From the NCBI RefSeq assembly GCF_004834005.1, contig NZ_STFF01000008.1, forward strand, positions 62,001 to 126,000: a DNA stretch of 64,000 nt, given 5' to 3'. Within the stretch, counting starts at the first letter, position 1; every line of letters starts with the position of its first letter. This document shows positions 8,816 through 17,255 of the stretch, in pieces. The position numbers were made by a program, and so were the translations under genes. The DNA is from Niastella caeni. Its GTDB lineage: Bacteria; Bacteroidota; Bacteroidia; Chitinophagales; Chitinophagaceae. The notes beneath the pieces are model-generated. The model did no database searches. It saw nothing but the letters and a program-made list of their open reading frames with translations, and was not told the origin of the DNA.

Positions 8816-10468
8816 ATGACTGGAGCTGTCCGGAAACCTTATCTTAAGATACATACCAATGATAATGTTCTGGTTGCATTGCAGGATCTGCCTGCAGGCA
8901 CTGTTATTTCAATAAATGGGCACGATCTAAAGTTGCCTCAGGACGTGGCTGCAAAGCATAAGTTCTTTATTAATGATATGCAGAAAGGGGATGAGGTAAT
9001 TATGTATGGGTCGCTGGTAGGAAAAATTCAATCTGCATTGTCAAAGGGAACGCTTATGACAACGGCCAATACTCACCACGCGGCCGGAGATTATTCGTAC
9101 CGTAATGCAAAAGTAACCTGGCAACAGCCCGATGTGTCGAAGTTCGCGAATCGTACATTTAACGGATATAAAAGAAGAGACGGCCGGGTTGGAACAGCTA
9201 ATTACTGGTTATTTATTCCAACTGTGTTTTGTGAGAACAGGAACCTCGATGTAATAAAAGAAGCATTGTGGAATGAACTGGGTTATGCGGTTACTGACAA
9301 GTACAGACGATTTACGAAGGATATGTTCCAGGCTTATACTTCCGGTGAAAATATTGATAACATTTCTTTGAATCCATTACCTGCCAATGATCAAAAGCGG
9401 TTTTTTAAAAATGTAGATGGCATAAAATTTCTGAACCACAGCGGCGGATGTGGCGGTACAAGGCAGGATGCCGCAACCTTAAGTGCGCTGCTGGCTGCTT
9501 ATGCCGATCATCCGAACGTGGGTGGCGTTACCCTGTTAAGCCTGGGCTGCCAGCACTTGCAGGTAACTGATTTTTTAAACGACCTCAAAAAAAGAAATCA
9601 GGCGTTTGATAAACCACTTTACATTTTCGAGCAACAGCAAACTGTAAGTGAAGAGGAATTGGTTTGTGAAGCTATTCGCAAAACATTCCTGGGAATGGTT
9701 GATATTAATAAAATAGAACGAACGCCTGCCGCCCTGAGCGATTTATGTATTGGTGTAAAATGTGGCGGAAGCGATGGGTTCAGTGGTATTTCGGCTAACC
9801 CTGCTGTTGGGTACACCGCCGATCTGCTGGTAGCTCTGGGCGGTAAAATTTTGCTGGCAGAATTTCCTGAGCTGTGTGGCGCCGAGCAAGCCCTGGTTGA
9901 TAGGTGTGTAAGTGAAGAAGTAGCCAATAAGTTCATTCACCTGATGCAGGAATACAATGGGCAGGCAATGAAAGTAGGATCAGGTTTTCATATGAACCCC
10001 TCGCCGGGCAATATAAAAGACGGATTAATTACCGATGCTATTAAATCAACCGGTGCAGCGCGAAAAGGGGGTACCTCTCCGGTTGTAGCCGTATTGGATT
10101 ATACCGAACCTGTTGAACAGGCCGGGTTAAGCCTGGTGTGCACACCGGGCAATGATGTAGAAGCAACTACCGGCAAAGCCGCATCGGGCGCTACATTGAT
10201 TTTATTTACTACGGGTTTGGGAACACCAACGGGAAATCCTGTGGCGCCTACTATAAAAATTGCCACTAACTCGGTGCTTGCCCGCCGGATGAGTGATATT
10301 ATAGATATTGATACCGGAAGCATTATTACCGGTGAAAAAAATATTGAAGAAGTAGGAGAGGATATACTCGAATACTGCATTAAGGTAGCCAGCGGTGAAG
10401 CCATTCCCAAAGCAGTACAGTTGGCACAGGATGATTTTATTCCGTGGAAACGCGGCGTATCATTATAG
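8816..10468 (+). CDS. uxaA: Altronate dehydratase (UxaA family)
   Basis: Dehydrates D-altronate to 2-keto-3-deoxy-D-gluconate in the galacturonate branch of hexuronate breakdown; cytoplasmic. The 550-residue protein is the full-length two-part form: an N-terminal SAF domain (about residues 8-85) and a C-terminal altronate/galactarate dehydratase domain. Diagnostic blocks are GYKRRDGRVGTANYW, NHSGGCGGTRQD, CIGVKCGGSDGFSGISANPA and AEFPELCGAEQALVDR, which contain the metal-binding cysteines and histidine of the family. Galactarate dehydratase (GarD) is the main alternative, but the nearby UxuA and uronyl hydrolase favour altronate. The gene is divergent from the AraC regulator gene. Confidence 0.87.
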   Translation: MTGAVRKPYLKIHTNDNVLVALQDLPAGTVISINGHDLKLPQDVAAKHKFFINDMQKGDEVIMYGSLVGKIQSALSKGTLMTTANTHHAAGDYSYRNAKVTWQQPDVSKFANRTFNGYKRRDGRVGTANYWLFIPTVFCENRNLDVIKEALWNELGYAVTDKYRRFTKDMFQAYTSGENIDNISLNPLPANDQKRFFKNVDGIKFLNHSGGCGGTRQDAATLSALLAAYADHPNVGGVTLLSLGCQHLQVTDFLNDLKKRNQAFDKPLYIFEQQQTVSEEELVCEAIRKTFLGMVDINKIERTPAALSDLCIGVKCGGSDGFSGISANPAVGYTADLLVALGGKILLAEFPELCGAEQALVDRCVSEEVANKFIHLMQEYNGQAMKVGSGFHMNPSPGNIKDGLITDAIKSTGAARKGGTSPVVAVLDYTEPVEQAGLSLVCTPGNDVEATTGKAASGATLILFTTGLGTPTGNPVAPTIKIATNSVLARRMSDIIDIDTGSIITGEKNIEEVGEDILEYCIKVASGEAIPKAVQLAQDDFIPWKRGVSL

Positions 10469-10487
10469 CATTTTTAATGTGACTCAA

Positions 10488-10544
10488 GGCCCTGAGCGTC
10501 GTCGAAGGGTCGGGCCATGAAAGCATTGAGCGAAGTCGAAATGC
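10488..10544. repeat. Two adjacent REP-like palindromic units
   Basis: Between the convergent uxaA and hydrolase genes are two similar short units: CCCTGAGCGTCGTCGAAGGG (10490-10509, set inside GGCCC/GGGCC arms at 10488-10516) and GCATTGAGCGAAGTCGAA followed by ATGC (10523-10544). Both share a TGAGCGnnGTCGAA core and have self-complementary ends. They look like dispersed palindromic repeats that often sit at gene ends and may also serve as a bidirectional terminator. Confidence 0.6.
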
Positions 10545-10545
10545 A

Positions 10546-11499
10546 TCACTGCTTATTTACAAATGCTGAAATGGTGGTTACCAGTTCTTCGCTGATAGGT
10601 AATGTGGGCGTTATATAGGCGGCCAGGTTTTCTTTTCTGTCGCCTTCAACGATCCTTAAAACATGATTCATGTTCTTAATGAGCGCCAATTGCGCTTTGG
10701 TATTTGATTTTGCCAGCAGGTTGGCATCCTCAACAGTAACCTGCAGGTCATTGGTTCCCTGCAGTATCAAAACGGGGATCGTTAATTTCTTTATTTCTAT
10801 TTGCGGGTCATAATGAAACCAGGAGATCATATAGGGTTGTACGCTGGGTCTGAACAATACAAATAGCATTTTAGGAACATTTTGAACTGTTTTCCCCTTG
10901 ATCAAACTATCTATAATAGGGTAGGAGGAGTCTTTTACTGCAGGTGGCTGGCTGGCTAATTGTTCCTTCAAAATTTTATCGGCCGAACGGCCGGCGCCGG
11001 CAATGGAAACAAAACCATCTGCGGCATGCAATGCAGCTATCATGCCAATGAGTGATCCTTCGCTGTGCCCTGCTACGAATATTTTTGTAAAGCGGGCGTC
11101 TTTTTTCAGCAATTCTATCCAACCCCGCACATCATTGATATAATCTTCAAACCGAAGGTCGGCTTCGCTTTTTGCGGCGCTTTTACTTTCACCAATACCT
11201 CTTTTATCGAATCGTAATGAGGCAATATTATTTGATGCTAACCCTTGCGCCAGCTTTTGCAGGCTCTCATTTTTCATCATTGGGTTATTGCCATTGCGGT
11301 CTGTAGGGCCTGAACCGGCAATAATTAAAGCTACCGGTATTTTATTTTGCTTCTCAGGAAGCGTTAATGTGCCGGTAATATCTCCAGTGGCTGTATGCAA
11401 TACGACCGTTGTTTCAGTTACAGTGGTATCATAATCGGCCGCTTCCAGTAATGAAATGTTTATCAGGAGAAGTGCTGCAATCAACCATGCTTTCTTCAT
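10546..11499 (-). CDS. Alpha/beta hydrolase of the serine aminopeptidase S33 type
   Basis: Predicted esterase/acylhydrolase of 317 residues, exported by an N-terminal signal peptide (MKKAWLIAALLLINISLLEA). The fold is shown by AGSGPTDRNGNN (oxyanion region), SLRFDKRGIGES, and the nucleophile elbow GHSEGS with Ser146. Asp251 in LQGTNDLQV and His279 in NMNHVL complete the triad. Such periplasmic hydrolases are common beside sugar genes of Bacteroidota and may remove acyl groups from glycans, but nothing in the sequence names the substrate. The gene is convergent with uxaA and lies downstream of the rhomboid gene on the same strand. Confidence 0.82.
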   Translation of the reverse strand: MKKAWLIAALLLINISLLEAADYDTTVTETTVVLHTATGDITGTLTLPEKQNKIPVALIIAGSGPTDRNGNNPMMKNESLQKLAQGLASNNIASLRFDKRGIGESKSAAKSEADLRFEDYINDVRGWIELLKKDARFTKIFVAGHSEGSLIGMIAALHAADGFVSIAGAGRSADKILKEQLASQPPAVKDSSYPIIDSLIKGKTVQNVPKMLFVLFRPSVQPYMISWFHYDPQIEIKKLTIPVLILQGTNDLQVTVEDANLLAKSNTKAQLALIKNMNHVLRIVEGDRKENLAAYITPTLPISEELVTTISAFVNKQ

Positions 11500-11537
11500 A
11501 ATGCAAATTATCGGGTGAATGGTATCGGGGAACGTGA

Positions 11538-12356
11538 TTATTTCTTACTATAATCCTTAAGCATTTTTTTTTCTTTCTGGCTCAGGCTGTTTATGCCCCG
11601 CTTGCTTATTTTATCTAGTATTCTATCTATTTCCTGTTGCTGATTGGCCTTGGTTTCATTGTATTTGTGATCGATAGAATAATGATCGGTATGTGTTTTA
11701 AAGAAGAGATTATCGATCATTAAAATATGTGGCCGTGTTATGATCAGGTAAATGAATACCAGCGTGGGTACGGCAATCAGTAAAACGTAAATATAATTTT
11801 CCTGTATATCATCGGGTTTCAGGCAAATGGCTAATAGCATGCCGATCAAAGCGCCGCCCAGGTGAGCTTCATGCCCAATGTTATCTCTTTTTGAACGCAC
11901 GCCCCAAATAGTAATGCCGATATAGATTAATCCAAATATCCAGCCGGGCAAAAACATAATGCTTACTGATGGGTTCAGAGCAATGGTGGCAAAGATGGCC
12001 CCGTTTACCGCGCCGGAAGCGCCAACAGAAGTGTAGTCGCCCTGGTTCTTATAAACCAGTAGTGAAAGCAAATTGCCGCCTACCAGGCTGGCAAAATAAA
12101 TAAGTAAAAACTGACCTGTATTGAGTTCCCTGATCAATGACCCTGCAAAAAAATACAAGCCCAGCATGTTGAAAATAAGGTGCATCCAGTTCACATGCAA
12201 AAAACCTGATGTGATCAGCCGTTTGTAATCTTTGTAAAGACGGATCTTGTCAACGCCGAATTCATATTTTTCAAAGAAGAAATGGTCTTTAAACCCTTTG
12301 TATGAAATTAAAGCGGTAACTATTATGAGTAAGAAACTGATCGTTCCGGATGTCAT
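11538..12356 (-). CDS. Rhomboid-family intramembrane serine protease
   Basis: Cleaves membrane proteins within the bilayer. The 272-residue protein has about six hydrophobic segments. The catalytic features are visible: HVNWMHLIFNM (HxxxN in helix 2), GASGAVNGA with nucleophile Ser114, and EAHLGGALIGM with catalytic His165. A cytoplasmic C-terminal tail of about 60 charged residues follows. It ends 38 bp before the hydrolase start on the same strand, so the two may form an operon. Targets are unknown, and the gene has no evident link to the sugar genes around it. Confidence 0.9.
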   Translation of the reverse strand: MTSGTISFLLIIVTALISYKGFKDHFFFEKYEFGVDKIRLYKDYKRLITSGFLHVNWMHLIFNMLGLYFFAGSLIRELNTGQFLLIYFASLVGGNLLSLLVYKNQGDYTSVGASGAVNGAIFATIALNPSVSIMFLPGWIFGLIYIGITIWGVRSKRDNIGHEAHLGGALIGMLLAICLKPDDIQENYIYVLLIAVPTLVFIYLIITRPHILMIDNLFFKTHTDHYSIDHKYNETKANQQQEIDRILDKISKRGINSLSQKEKKMLKDYSKK

Positions 12357-12457
12357 GAGAATAAGTTCATTATAATAAACATACTAACGATAATAGAAAG
12401 TTGCAAATATTTGTTAAATACGGATCGTCTGCTATACAAATGGCCGCATTGGCTTGC

Positions 12458-13474
12458 TTAACTGGTTATCGCTGTTGACGCCCGCTCAATCAATTGCGAG
12501 GGTAATATCATTTTTTTCTCATACGGCATCAGCATTTTCTTTTCTATGATCTTAAATAAAATATTTGCCGCTTCCCGACCAATATCATAGGCTGGTTGAA
12601 TAATGGTAGAAAGCGCAGGATCGAATAAGGCGGCTGCCTGCAAATTCGAAAAGCTGATCACTTTCACATCTTTAGGAATATGCAAATTCAATTCCTTACA
12701 AACTTCGTAAGTGTTTACTGCAAATTTTTCAATAGCAGCAAAAATGCCGTCGGGCCGGGGCTGCTCCTGAAAAATTTGCTTCAGTAAATCGCGATTAATA
12801 TAATCTTTGGCTGTTAATTCAACCACTTTTGGCGGGGCGGCTATTCTATATTTTTCCAATGCCGCCAGGTACCCGGCCTTGCGCCGGTTCGAAATAGATA
12901 AGTTGCCCGCCATTCCCAGGAACGCAATGCGTTTACAACCTCTTTTCACCAAATGTTCCGTAGCCTTGAAAGCCATTTCGGCATCATTGGTCATGATATT
13001 GGGCACATCCACGTCTTCACAAGTGCGGTCAAAAATTACCAATGGAAAACCGTTCTGCCGCCAGGCCTCAATGTGGTCCATATTGGTAGTGGTATTGGAA
13101 ACCGAGATCATAACGCCGTCGACCCGGCCATTGCGCAACAATTGCAGAATATCGCGTTCTTTATTGTAATCTTCGTGCGAAAGATAGATCAATACATGAT
13201 ACCCCTTGTCGGGCGTTACCGATTCAATGCCGTTTATAACCTGGGAGAAAAAGTTGTTCTCAATTTCAGGAATGATGACTGCGATGGTCTTGCTTCTGTT
13301 CTGGCGTAAGCTGCTGGCATGCGGGTTAGGTTGAAATCCTAATTTTTCGGCCAGTTCGCGCACCCGTTCTTTGGTTTTCGGGCTAATTTCATGACTGTCT
13401 CGCAAAGCGCGGCTAACCGTCGAAACGGCCAGGTTCAATTCTTTCGCCAACTTCTTTAAATTCACTTGATCCAT
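12458..13474 (-). CDS. LacI-family transcriptional regulator, candidate hexuronate regulator
   Basis: Sugar-responsive DNA-binding regulator. The ATG at 13474 is preferred over an in-frame GTG at 13489 because MDQVNLKKLAKELNLAVSTV starts at the usual distance before the helix-turn-helix. The HTH and hinge (STVSRALRDSHEISPKTKERV, LGFQPNPHASSLR) occupy residues 1-60; the remainder is a periplasmic-binding-like effector domain (IIPEIENNFFSQVINGIE, GVMISVS, KRIAFLGM, PDGIFAA). The gene is divergent from the mannonate dehydratase gene with a 146-bp gap, which makes control of uxuA by a uronate intermediate the simplest inference. Confidence 0.9.
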   Translation of the reverse strand: MDQVNLKKLAKELNLAVSTVSRALRDSHEISPKTKERVRELAEKLGFQPNPHASSLRQNRSKTIAVIIPEIENNFFSQVINGIESVTPDKGYHVLIYLSHEDYNKERDILQLLRNGRVDGVMISVSNTTTNMDHIEAWRQNGFPLVIFDRTCEDVDVPNIMTNDAEMAFKATEHLVKRGCKRIAFLGMAGNLSISNRRKAGYLAALEKYRIAAPPKVVELTAKDYINRDLLKQIFQEQPRPDGIFAAIEKFAVNTYEVCKELNLHIPKDVKVISFSNLQAAALFDPALSTIIQPAYDIGREAANILFKIIEKKMLMPYEKKMILPSQLIERASTAITS

Positions 13475-13510
13475 AGGTGCGTCCCCCACAAAGATTAAGA
13501 ATTACCTGCT

Positions 13511-13545
13511 ATTTTTGCAACATTTTTCGAAATCGTTTGCAAAGA
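13511..13545. promoter_or_regulatory. Candidate operator between lacI-type gene and uxuA
   Basis: The divergent gap holds repeated TTTGCAA words: TTTTGCAAC at 13514 and TCGTTTGCAAAG at 13533-13544, with a TTTCGAAA palindrome between them. CG-centred words of this kind are typical of LacI-family operators, but a full palindrome is not evident, so the call is tentative. Confidence 0.3.
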
Positions 13546-13620
13546 ATTTGAAACAGGAAATATTGAATCCTATCCATACAAATTGTAACCTTGCAAAAAA
13601 GTGCTATAAACAACTACTTT

Positions 13621-14790
13621 ATGTATCAATTTGAACAAACTATGCGTTGGTTCGGACCTAAAGACCCGGTTAGCCTGGCAGACATCAGGCAGGCGGGTTG
13701 TACTGGTGTTGTATCTGCGCTGCATCATGTTCCCAATGGCGCCATATGGACAAAAGAAGAGATCATGCAACGCAAGCAAACCATTGAAGCTGCGGGTTTA
13801 ACCTGGTCGGTAGTGGAAAGCGTTCCTGTGCATGAAGATATCAAAACTCAAAAAGGGCCGTATAAACAATACATTGCTAACTATTGCGAAAGCATTCGCA
13901 ACCTGGCAGCCTGCGGCATTTATGTTGTTACCTATAATTTTATGCCGGTGCTCGACTGGACGCGTACCGATCTGTCGTACACCGTTGAAGACGGCAGTAA
14001 AGCCCTCCGGTTCGAAAAAGCGGCCATGGTAGCGTTCGATGTGTACATGCTGAAAAGACCGGGTGCCGAAAAAGATTATACCCCTGCCGAACTGGCCAAA
14101 GCCCAGCAACGCCTGGCAGGGATGTCGGAAGAAGAGAAAAAATTGCTGCAACGCAATGTTATTGCGGGGTTGCCGGGCAGTGAAGAAAGCTTTACACTGC
14201 AGCAATTTCAGGCAGCTTTGGATACATACGCCGGTATCGATGCCAAAAAATTGCAACAAAACCTGATTGAATTTTTGCAACAAGTGTCGCCTGTGGCCGA
14301 TGAGGTTGGCGTAAAACTGGTGGTTCACCCCGATGATCCGCCATATGCCATATTTGGATTGCCCCGGGTAGTAAGCACAGCTCAACACGTGCAACAATTG
14401 TTCGATGCTGTTCCCAACGCCAGCAATGGCCTTTGTTTCTGCACCGGTTCATTTGGTGTACGGGCCGATAACGACCTGCCTGCGATGGTTCTGCAATTCG
14501 GTAACCGCATAAACTTTATACACCTGCGCAGCACCCAGCGCGATGCAGATGGCAATTTTTACGAAGCCAATCACCTCGAAGGCGATGTAGATATGTATAG
14601 CGTGGTGAAGAACCTGGTGCAGGTAATGCAGGAGCGTAAGGTTAACCTGGCTATGCGCCCCGACCATGGTCACCAGATGTTGGATGACCTGAATAAAAAA
14701 ACCAATCCCGGCTATTCAGCTATCGGGCGTTTGCGCGGGTTGGCTGAGTTGCGTGGCCTGGAGATGGGTATTGCCCGGTCGATGAAATAG
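13621..14790 (+). CDS. uxuA: Mannonate dehydratase
   Basis: Dehydrates D-mannonate to 2-keto-3-deoxy-D-gluconate in the glucuronate branch; cytoplasmic TIM-barrel enzyme. ATG 13621 is chosen (MYQFEQTMRWFGPKDPVSL matches the family N-terminus); an in-frame TTG at 13591 is less likely. Typical blocks are CTGVVSALHHVPNGAIW, WSVVESVPVHEDIK, VVHPDDPPYAIFGLPR, NGLCFCTGSFGVR and MRPDHGHQM, the last ones carrying the metal-binding Cys and His residues. The 389-residue length agrees with E. coli UxuA. Together with UxaA it gives both dehydratase branches of hexuronate use. Confidence 0.95.
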   Translation: MYQFEQTMRWFGPKDPVSLADIRQAGCTGVVSALHHVPNGAIWTKEEIMQRKQTIEAAGLTWSVVESVPVHEDIKTQKGPYKQYIANYCESIRNLAACGIYVVTYNFMPVLDWTRTDLSYTVEDGSKALRFEKAAMVAFDVYMLKRPGAEKDYTPAELAKAQQRLAGMSEEEKKLLQRNVIAGLPGSEESFTLQQFQAALDTYAGIDAKKLQQNLIEFLQQVSPVADEVGVKLVVHPDDPPYAIFGLPRVVSTAQHVQQLFDAVPNASNGLCFCTGSFGVRADNDLPAMVLQFGNRINFIHLRSTQRDADGNFYEANHLEGDVDMYSVVKNLVQVMQERKVNLAMRPDHGHQMLDDLNKKTNPGYSAIGRLRGLAELRGLEMGIARSMK

Positions 14791-14825
14791 ATGCGAATAG
14801 TGTAAAACGTGCTATAAGGTATATA

Positions 14826-14877
14826 AGAACAACCTTTTTTAAAGCAGATACGCTTTCAAAAAGGTTGTTCTGTTTTT
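14826..14877 (+). terminator. Strong intrinsic terminator after uxuA
   Basis: A perfect 14-bp stem is formed by AGAACAACCTTTTT (14826-14839) and AAAAAGGTTGTTCT (14858-14871), extended inside by AAAG/CTTT, and followed by GTTTTTG. It separates the uronate genes from the exopolysaccharide locus. Confidence 0.85.
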
Positions 14878-15070
14878 GTATTATTAATAAATATAATATT
14901 ATATCTTTCGTACTAACTACATGGTTACCCTATTTGGCAGTTAAATGGTAGTTGTAAGGAATGTAAATTAAGCTATTATGTCAGTGTTAAGTAATTTGGG
15001 TATTTTAGTTATTACCACATTAGGGTATATAAAAATCAACTCCTGATATTGCATAATATCAAAAAACTTT

Positions 15071-15415
15071 CTACTTTTGGGCGTCCTCATTAACCTCTGA
15101 TCGTCCAACATCCTCTGTAATTACCGATCGTTACCCGATTTTCCTTTCGAATCACCCCCAAGGGCCCGATTTCCTTCGAAAGCCTCTGAACCAATCCTTT
15201 CGAATAGCCTCTGATTTACTATTTACTTGTGTACTGTTTTGCTTATTGGACCTCAATAGCCTATTACGATCTGATATTCTCGTGCTGAACGCAGAAGAGA
15301 TAGTGATTTGGATATTGATTTTATGGATTTTTCGATTAATAAATTTTTGATTCTCAGTAACAGTGTGACTGAGGGAAGCGGGAGCTTTGTGCTGAGATGT
15401 AGATAAAATATAAGC
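15071..15415 (+). promoter_or_regulatory. C/T-rich repeat-bearing leader of the exopolysaccharide operon
   Basis: The part from 15071 to 15230 is strongly pyrimidine-rich and G-poor, with repeated words: CCTCTGA at 15094, 15183 and 15208 (CCTCTGT at 15112), CCTTTCGAAT at 15143 and 15196, and CCTTCGAAA at 15173. The remainder up to the NusG-paralogue start is A/T-rich without clear features. C-rich, G-poor leaders are typical of Rho loading regions, and NusG paralogues of the UpxY type act on leaders of their own polysaccharide operons, so a processive antitermination region is the likely role. This is inference from composition and position. Confidence 0.5.
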
Positions 15416-15916
15416 ATGAACACTGATTTACGTTGGTACGCCTTATACACAAAGCCCCGGTGGGAAAAGAAAGTAGCCGAATTGTTGGGCATTAAACAGA
15501 TCGAAAACTATTGTCCGTTGCAGAAGAGCGAGCGAAATTGGAGTGACCGAAAAAAGATTATATTGGAGCCCCTGTTTAAATCGTATGTATTGGTTCGCCT
15601 GGCGCCAAAAGCACACATACCGGTTCTGCAAACCGATGGCGTTTTAGGATTTGTAACTTTTCAGGGAAAACCTGCCGTAATACGCGATGAAGAAATTGAA
15701 ATAGTGAAACAGTTTTTGAAAGATTACGAGCATGTGCAGGTTGAACAAATTGATGTTAATGTAAATGATGAGGTAACTATTATAAACGGACCGCTGATGC
15801 AACAAACAGGCCAGGTGATGGAAGTGAACAATAGAATGGTTAAAGTGATGTTACCTTCACTGGGTTTTGCCCTGGTAGCCATTGATAAAAATAACCTTGC
15901 AAAAGGTTCATCGTAA
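15416..15916 (+). CDS. NusG-paralogue transcription antitermination factor (UpxY-like)
   Basis: Specialised elongation factor of 166 residues expected to bind RNA polymerase and let it pass terminators in this long operon. Residues 1-100 form the NGN domain (WYALYTKPRWEKKVAELL, NYCPLQKSERNWSDRKKIILEPLFKSYVLV), and residues about 115-155 a KOW domain (NDEVTIINGPLMQQTGQVME). Housekeeping NusG is usually longer and lies in the secE-rplK cluster; this copy is the first gene of a polysaccharide locus, as are UpxY in Bacteroides and related RfaH/LoaP proteins. A 31-bp gap separates it from the dehydrogenase gene. Confidence 0.9.
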   Translation: MNTDLRWYALYTKPRWEKKVAELLGIKQIENYCPLQKSERNWSDRKKIILEPLFKSYVLVRLAPKAHIPVLQTDGVLGFVTFQGKPAVIRDEEIEIVKQFLKDYEHVQVEQIDVNVNDEVTIINGPLMQQTGQVMEVNNRMVKVMLPSLGFALVAIDKNNLAKGSS

Positions 15917-15947
15917 TAAAACTTATAACAACAAACTGAAATATTGA

Positions 15948-17246
15948 ATGGAAGAGACAAAGCAGTATCATTTAACGGTAATCGGATTAGGTTATGTTGG
16001 ATTACCGCTGGCAGTAGAATTTGCTAAGAAGTACCCTGTCGTAGGCTTCGATATCAATAAGGAACGTATAGCCGAACTGCGGGCAGGTAATGATCATACG
16101 CTGGAAATCAGCAGCGACCACCTTACCTCCGTTTTAAAAAAGAAAGCTGACAATGCAACTGGTTTATGGGTGAGCGACCAGTTGGAAGACATTAAATCAA
16201 CCAATGTTTTTATAATAACAGTACCTACGCCGGTTGATAAATATAACCGGCCCGATCTGACCCCGTTGGTGAAAGCCAGTGAAACAGTGGGTAAAGCTTT
16301 GAAGAAAGGCGATATCGTAGTGTATGAGTCTACTGTATATCCCGGTGTTACTGAAGAAGAATGCGTACCCATTCTGGAAAAGGTGTCTGGACTGAAATTC
16401 AATAAAGATTTTTATGCCGGTTATTCGCCCGAGCGCATTAACCCCGGCGATAAGGAACATACGGTTACGAAAATTAAAAAAGTAACTTCTGGTTCAACAC
16501 CCGAAGCTGCCAAAATAGTTAATAGTATCTACAGCAGTATAATTATAGCAGGTACGCACCTGGCGCCTTCAATAAAAGTTGCTGAAGCCGCTAAAGTAAT
16601 TGAGAATGCACAACGCGATATCAACATCGCTTTCATTAACGAACTGGCTAAAATATTTAACCTGCTGAATATCGATACCCAGGAAGTTTTAGCTGCTGCT
16701 TCAACAAAATGGAACTTTTTACCGTTCCGCCCGGGTTTGGTTGGCGGTCACTGTATTGGTGTTGACCCATACTACCTGGCGCAAAAAGCTATGGAAGTGG
16801 GTTACCATCCCGAGATCATCCTGGCTGGTCGCAGGCTGAACGATGGCATGGGCGCCTATGTGGCAGGGGAAGTAATAAAATTGATGGTGAAGAAGAGCAT
16901 ACCTGTTTCCAATAGCAAAGCCCTGGTTTTAGGGATTACTTTTAAAGAGAATTGCCCCGACGTTCGAAATACCAAGGTTATTGATATTATCAGGCACCTG
17001 CAAAGCTACCATGTACAGGTTGATGTGTATGATCCCTGGGCCAATCCCGAAGAGGTGATGGAAGAATATGGAGTACATACGGTTCAGGAATTACCCGCTA
17101 CACAATCCCAGTACAACGCAGTGGTACTCGCCGTAGCGCATAAACAATTCAGTTATGATATCATCAAGAAATTGTGCAGCGATCATTGTGTGTTGTTTGA
17201 TGTAAAAGCGCATTTGAATAAAGAATTAGTGGATGCTCGTTTATAA
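15948..17246 (+). CDS. UDP-N-acetylhexosamine 6-dehydrogenase (TviB/WbpA type)
   Basis: Oxidises C6 of a UDP-HexNAc to a uronic acid with two NAD+, giving an acidic sugar for the polymer. The 432-residue protein has the three UDP-glucose/GDP-mannose dehydrogenase domains: N-terminal Rossmann (TVIGLGYVGLPLAVEFAKKY), central domain, and C-terminal UDP-binding domain (ALVLGITFKENCPDVRNTKV). VGGHCIGVDPYYLAQKA contains the catalytic cysteine. NDHTLEI near residue 50 resembles the TviB/VipA group, which acts on UDP-GlcNAc, rather than UDP-glucose dehydrogenase. The next gene encodes a matching epimerase 9 bp downstream. Confidence 0.9.
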   Translation: MEETKQYHLTVIGLGYVGLPLAVEFAKKYPVVGFDINKERIAELRAGNDHTLEISSDHLTSVLKKKADNATGLWVSDQLEDIKSTNVFIITVPTPVDKYNRPDLTPLVKASETVGKALKKGDIVVYESTVYPGVTEEECVPILEKVSGLKFNKDFYAGYSPERINPGDKEHTVTKIKKVTSGSTPEAAKIVNSIYSSIIIAGTHLAPSIKVAEAAKVIENAQRDINIAFINELAKIFNLLNIDTQEVLAAASTKWNFLPFRPGLVGGHCIGVDPYYLAQKAMEVGYHPEIILAGRRLNDGMGAYVAGEVIKLMVKKSIPVSNSKALVLGITFKENCPDVRNTKVIDIIRHLQSYHVQVDVYDPWANPEEVMEEYGVHTVQELPATQSQYNAVVLAVAHKQFSYDIIKKLCSDHCVLFDVKAHLNKELVDARL

Positions 17247-17255
17247 CTTTTAATT

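Noticed and set aside
15253..15492. Reverse-strand 79-residue open frame over the leader
   Set aside because: It covers the leader and the start of the NusG-paralogue gene on the other strand and has no recognisable domain.
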